This document shows, in pieces, positions 4,859-6,272 of a stretch of DNA of 6,272 nucleotides. Numbering within the stretch: position 1 is the stretch's first letter; each line of letters begins with the position of its first letter. The stretch spans positions 1 to 6,272 of the forward strand of contig JBGOUP010000037.1 of the NCBI GenBank assembly GCA_041477655.1, written 5' to 3'. The translations under genes were made by a program, and so were the position numbers. A model generated the notes under the pieces. That model was not told the DNA's origin. It ran no database searches and saw only the letters and a list, made by a program, of their open reading frames with translations. Source of the DNA: JBGOUP01 sp041477655. Its GTDB lineage: Bacteria > Patescibacteriota > UBA1384 > 2-12-FULL-50-11.

Positions 4859-6040
4859 TTACTTAATAATTTTAGTGACGATTCCGGCTCCGACCGTCTT
4901 ACCGCCTTCGCGAATGGCGAAACGTAGTTTCTCTTCCATGGCAATCGGCTGGATGAGTTTAACTTTGAAGGTAACAGTGTCGCCAGGAACAATCATCTCG
5001 GCGCCTTCAGGAAGCTCAACCTCACCAGTCACATCAGTAGTTCGGAAGTAAAATTGGGGTTTGTAGCCTTTAGTAAATGGAGTGTGGCGGCCGCCTTCCT
5101 CTTTCTTGAGGATATAACATTCGGCTTCAAATTGGGTGTGAGGAGTAATTGAACCGGGTTTACACATTACCTGACCACGCTCAATGTCTGTTCGTTCTAG
5201 TCCACGAACCAGCAAACCAACGTTATCGCCGGCTTGACCGGACTCTAGAGACTTGCGGAACATCTCCACACCAGTCACAACCGTTTTCTTAGTGGCATGT
5301 AAGCCGACAACTTCAACTTCTTCGCCAACCTTAACGGTACCACGTTCAATTCGACCAGTGGCAACAGTGCCTCGGCCCTTGATGGAGAAGACATCTTCAA
5401 CTGGCATTAGGAATGGTTTATCTGTTTCGCGAACTGGGTCAGGGACGTAGGTATCCAAAGCGTTGATTAGCTCATGGATGGCTTTTTCGCCTTCAGCATC
5501 ACCTTCTAGGGCTTTTAGAGCAGAACCTTTGATAATTGGCGTGTCTTTGCCTGGATATTCGTTTTTATTTAAGAGATCGCGAATTTCTTCCTCGACCAGT
5601 TCCAGCAATTCTGGGTCGGTAACTTGGTCGCATTTGTTAAGAAAAACGACGACGTAAGGAACGCCAACTTGTTTGGCTAGCAAAATGTGCTCGCGGGTCT
5701 GGGGCATTGGGCCATCTGGCGCAGACACAACCAAAATAGCCGCGTCCATCTGGGCGGCGCCGGTGATCATATTTTTGACGTAGTCAGCGTGACCAGGACA
5801 GTCAACGTGAGCGTAGTGGCGTTTATCGGACTCGTACTCGACGTGATAGGTGGCAATAGTAATACCGCGTTGCTTTTCTTCGGGCGCGTTGTCAATTTGA
5901 TCAACGCCACGCTTTTCGGCCTGGCCAGATTTGGCCAAGACGTTGGTGATAGCGGCGGTCAATGTGGTTTTACCGTGGTCAACGTGGCCAATTGTGCCAA
6001 CGTTGACATGGGGTTTGGTTCTCTTGAATGCTTCAGCCAT
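4859..6040 (-). CDS. tuf: Elongation factor Tu
   Basis: EF-Tu is the cytoplasmic GTPase that carries aminoacyl-tRNA to the ribosomal A site. At 393 residues it is full length. The GTPase domain shows G1 GHVDHGKT (18-25), G2 RGITI with Thr61, G3 DCPGH (80-84) with the catalytic His84, G4 NKCD (135-138) and G5 GSAL (172-175). Domain 2 follows (VEDVFSIKGRGTVATGRIERG), then domain 3 with RGQVMCKPG, HTPFTKGYKPQFYFRTTDVTG and the terminal GAGIVTKIIK. The ATG is preceded six bases upstream by AAGGAG (6052-6047), which supports this start. A strong promoter-like sequence lies about 60-90 bases upstream. It heads the S10 gene cluster; usually fusA, rpsG and rpsL would be just upstream, but here a transposase end is found. 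Only one copy is visible in this window. Confidence 0.99.
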   Translation of the reverse strand: MAEAFKRTKPHVNVGTIGHVDHGKTTLTAAITNVLAKSGQAEKRGVDQIDNAPEEKQRGITIATYHVEYESDKRHYAHVDCPGHADYVKNMITGAAQMDAAILVVSAPDGPMPQTREHILLAKQVGVPYVVVFLNKCDQVTDPELLELVEEEIRDLLNKNEYPGKDTPIIKGSALKALEGDAEGEKAIHELINALDTYVPDPVRETDKPFLMPVEDVFSIKGRGTVATGRIERGTVKVGEEVEVVGLHATKKTVVTGVEMFRKSLESGQAGDNVGLLVRGLERTDIERGQVMCKPGSITPHTQFEAECYILKKEEGGRHTPFTKGYKPQFYFRTTDVTGEVELPEGAEMIVPGDTVTFKVKLIQPIAMEEKLRFAIREGGKTVGAGIVTKIIK

Positions 6041-6054
6041 AAACTTCTCCTTGC

Positions 6055-6076
6055 TTAGTTAAATTAATTTAGTTAA
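6055..6076. repeat. Short direct repeat in the tuf leader
   Basis: TTAGTTAA occurs at 6055-6062 and 6069-6076 on the plus strand, separated by ATTAAT, between the predicted transcription start and the tuf Shine-Dalgarno. It is compatible with an operator or a leader element, but it is AT-rich and could be chance. Confidence 0.4.
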
Positions 6077-6097
6077 TCATATACCAATCAAGCTCTA

Positions 6098-6127
6098 ATT
6101 GTAACAGTTTTGTCAGGCTATAGTCAA
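6098..6127 (-). promoter_or_regulatory. Candidate sigma70 promoter of tuf and rpsJ
   Basis: On the minus strand TTGACT (6127-6122) is separated by 18 nt from TACAAT (6103-6098), which also has the extended -10 TG (TGT TACAAT). The predicted start near 6091 leaves a leader of about 50 nt. Each hexamer matches the consensus at five of six positions. The -35 box includes the transposase stop codon (6126-6124), so the promoter straddles the end of the transposase gene. Confidence 0.7.
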
Positions 6128-6272
6128 GGAGATGTATTGGTTGCATACATATTGGACTTTTGGAGGTGATCAACGACGACGGCCATTGGGGAACGGTATT
6201 TAAGGGCTTGATGGGGCCGTTCGGTGTTGTAGAAAAGCAGATAGTCAACGAGTAGGTTGTTGAATGTCTGTA
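6124..6272 (-). CDS. DDE (rve-type) transposase/integrase, C-terminal end
   Basis: The last 48 codons of a transposase enter from the right edge and end in TGA. The residues FNNLLVDYLLFYNTERPHQALK followed by YRSPMAVV are split here as FNNLLVDYLLFYN and TERPHQALKYRSP. They match the C-terminal end of integrase catalytic cores (rve/rve_3), where YNxxRPHxALxxxxP follows the catalytic Glu in IS3- and IS481-type transposases. The catalytic D, D and E residues lie upstream of the window, so activity cannot be judged and the family cannot be fixed. About 17 residues follow the motif, a natural-looking end rather than a truncation. It reads toward tuf on the same strand, with its stop 83 nt from the tuf start. 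Confidence 0.88.
   Translation of the reverse strand, partial: QTFNNLLVDYLLFYNTERPHQALKYRSPMAVVVDHLQKSNMYATNTSP

Noticed and set aside
5687..6058. A 123-codon plus-strand frame opposite the tuf 5' half
   Set aside because: It lies antisense to the highly conserved EF-Tu GTPase domain and its composition follows the tuf codons; no ribosome-binding site or family was seen.

Overview
The window holds the start of a bacterial S10 ribosomal-protein operon with tuf at its head, all on the minus strand and so read from right to left. The order is the 3' end of a DDE transposase, tuf (EF-Tu), rpsJ (uS10), a small KGG-repeat gene, rplC (uL3), rplD (uL4), rplW (uL23), rplB (uL2), rpsS (uS19), rplV (uL22), rpsC (uS3) and the 5' end of rplP (uL16), which runs off the left edge. 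No stretch over 300 bases lacks a gene, and no tRNA, rRNA or CRISPR was seen.

The proteins are clearly bacterial. Moderate GC, very tight gene packing, a uL4 that lacks the usual N-terminus, lineage-specific charged tails on several r-proteins and a KGG-repeat protein inside the operon would fit the Candidate Phyla Radiation (Patescibacteria). That placement is an inference and has not been tested. TGA ends rplC, rplD, rpsS, rpsC and the transposase, several of them in start/stop overlaps, so the genetic code is standard (code 11) and not the TGA=Gly code of Gracilibacteria/Absconditabacteria.

The right part (about 4119-6272) is loosely spaced: an 83-nt gap before tuf, 86 nt before rpsJ and 108 nt before the KGG gene. 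A good sigma70-type promoter (TTGACT, 18 nt, TACAAT with an extended -10) precedes tuf, and its -35 box overlaps the transposase stop codon. After the KGG gene there is a perfect 11-bp inverted repeat, followed by a second promoter-like sequence (TTGACT, 17 nt, extended -10 GAAAAT) in front of rplC. The canonical operon therefore looks split into a tuf-rpsJ-KGG unit and an rplC-onward unit.

The left part (1-3964) is the opposite. From rplC to rplP every junction is a 4-nt ATGA overlap, a 1-nt overlap or a 5-nt gap, which suggests one translationally coupled mRNA. Its products assemble the 50S core around the peptidyl-transferase centre and exit tunnel (uL2, uL3, uL4, uL16, uL22, uL23) and the 30S head (uS3, uS10, uS19). 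EF-Tu delivers aminoacyl-tRNA to those ribosomes.

The points most worth a second look are the KGG gene inside the operon with its flanking hairpin and promoter, the transposase directly against the tuf promoter, the short uL4 N-terminus, the tandem-repeat tail of uL22, and a Ser in place of the usual Asp beside the key His of uL2.
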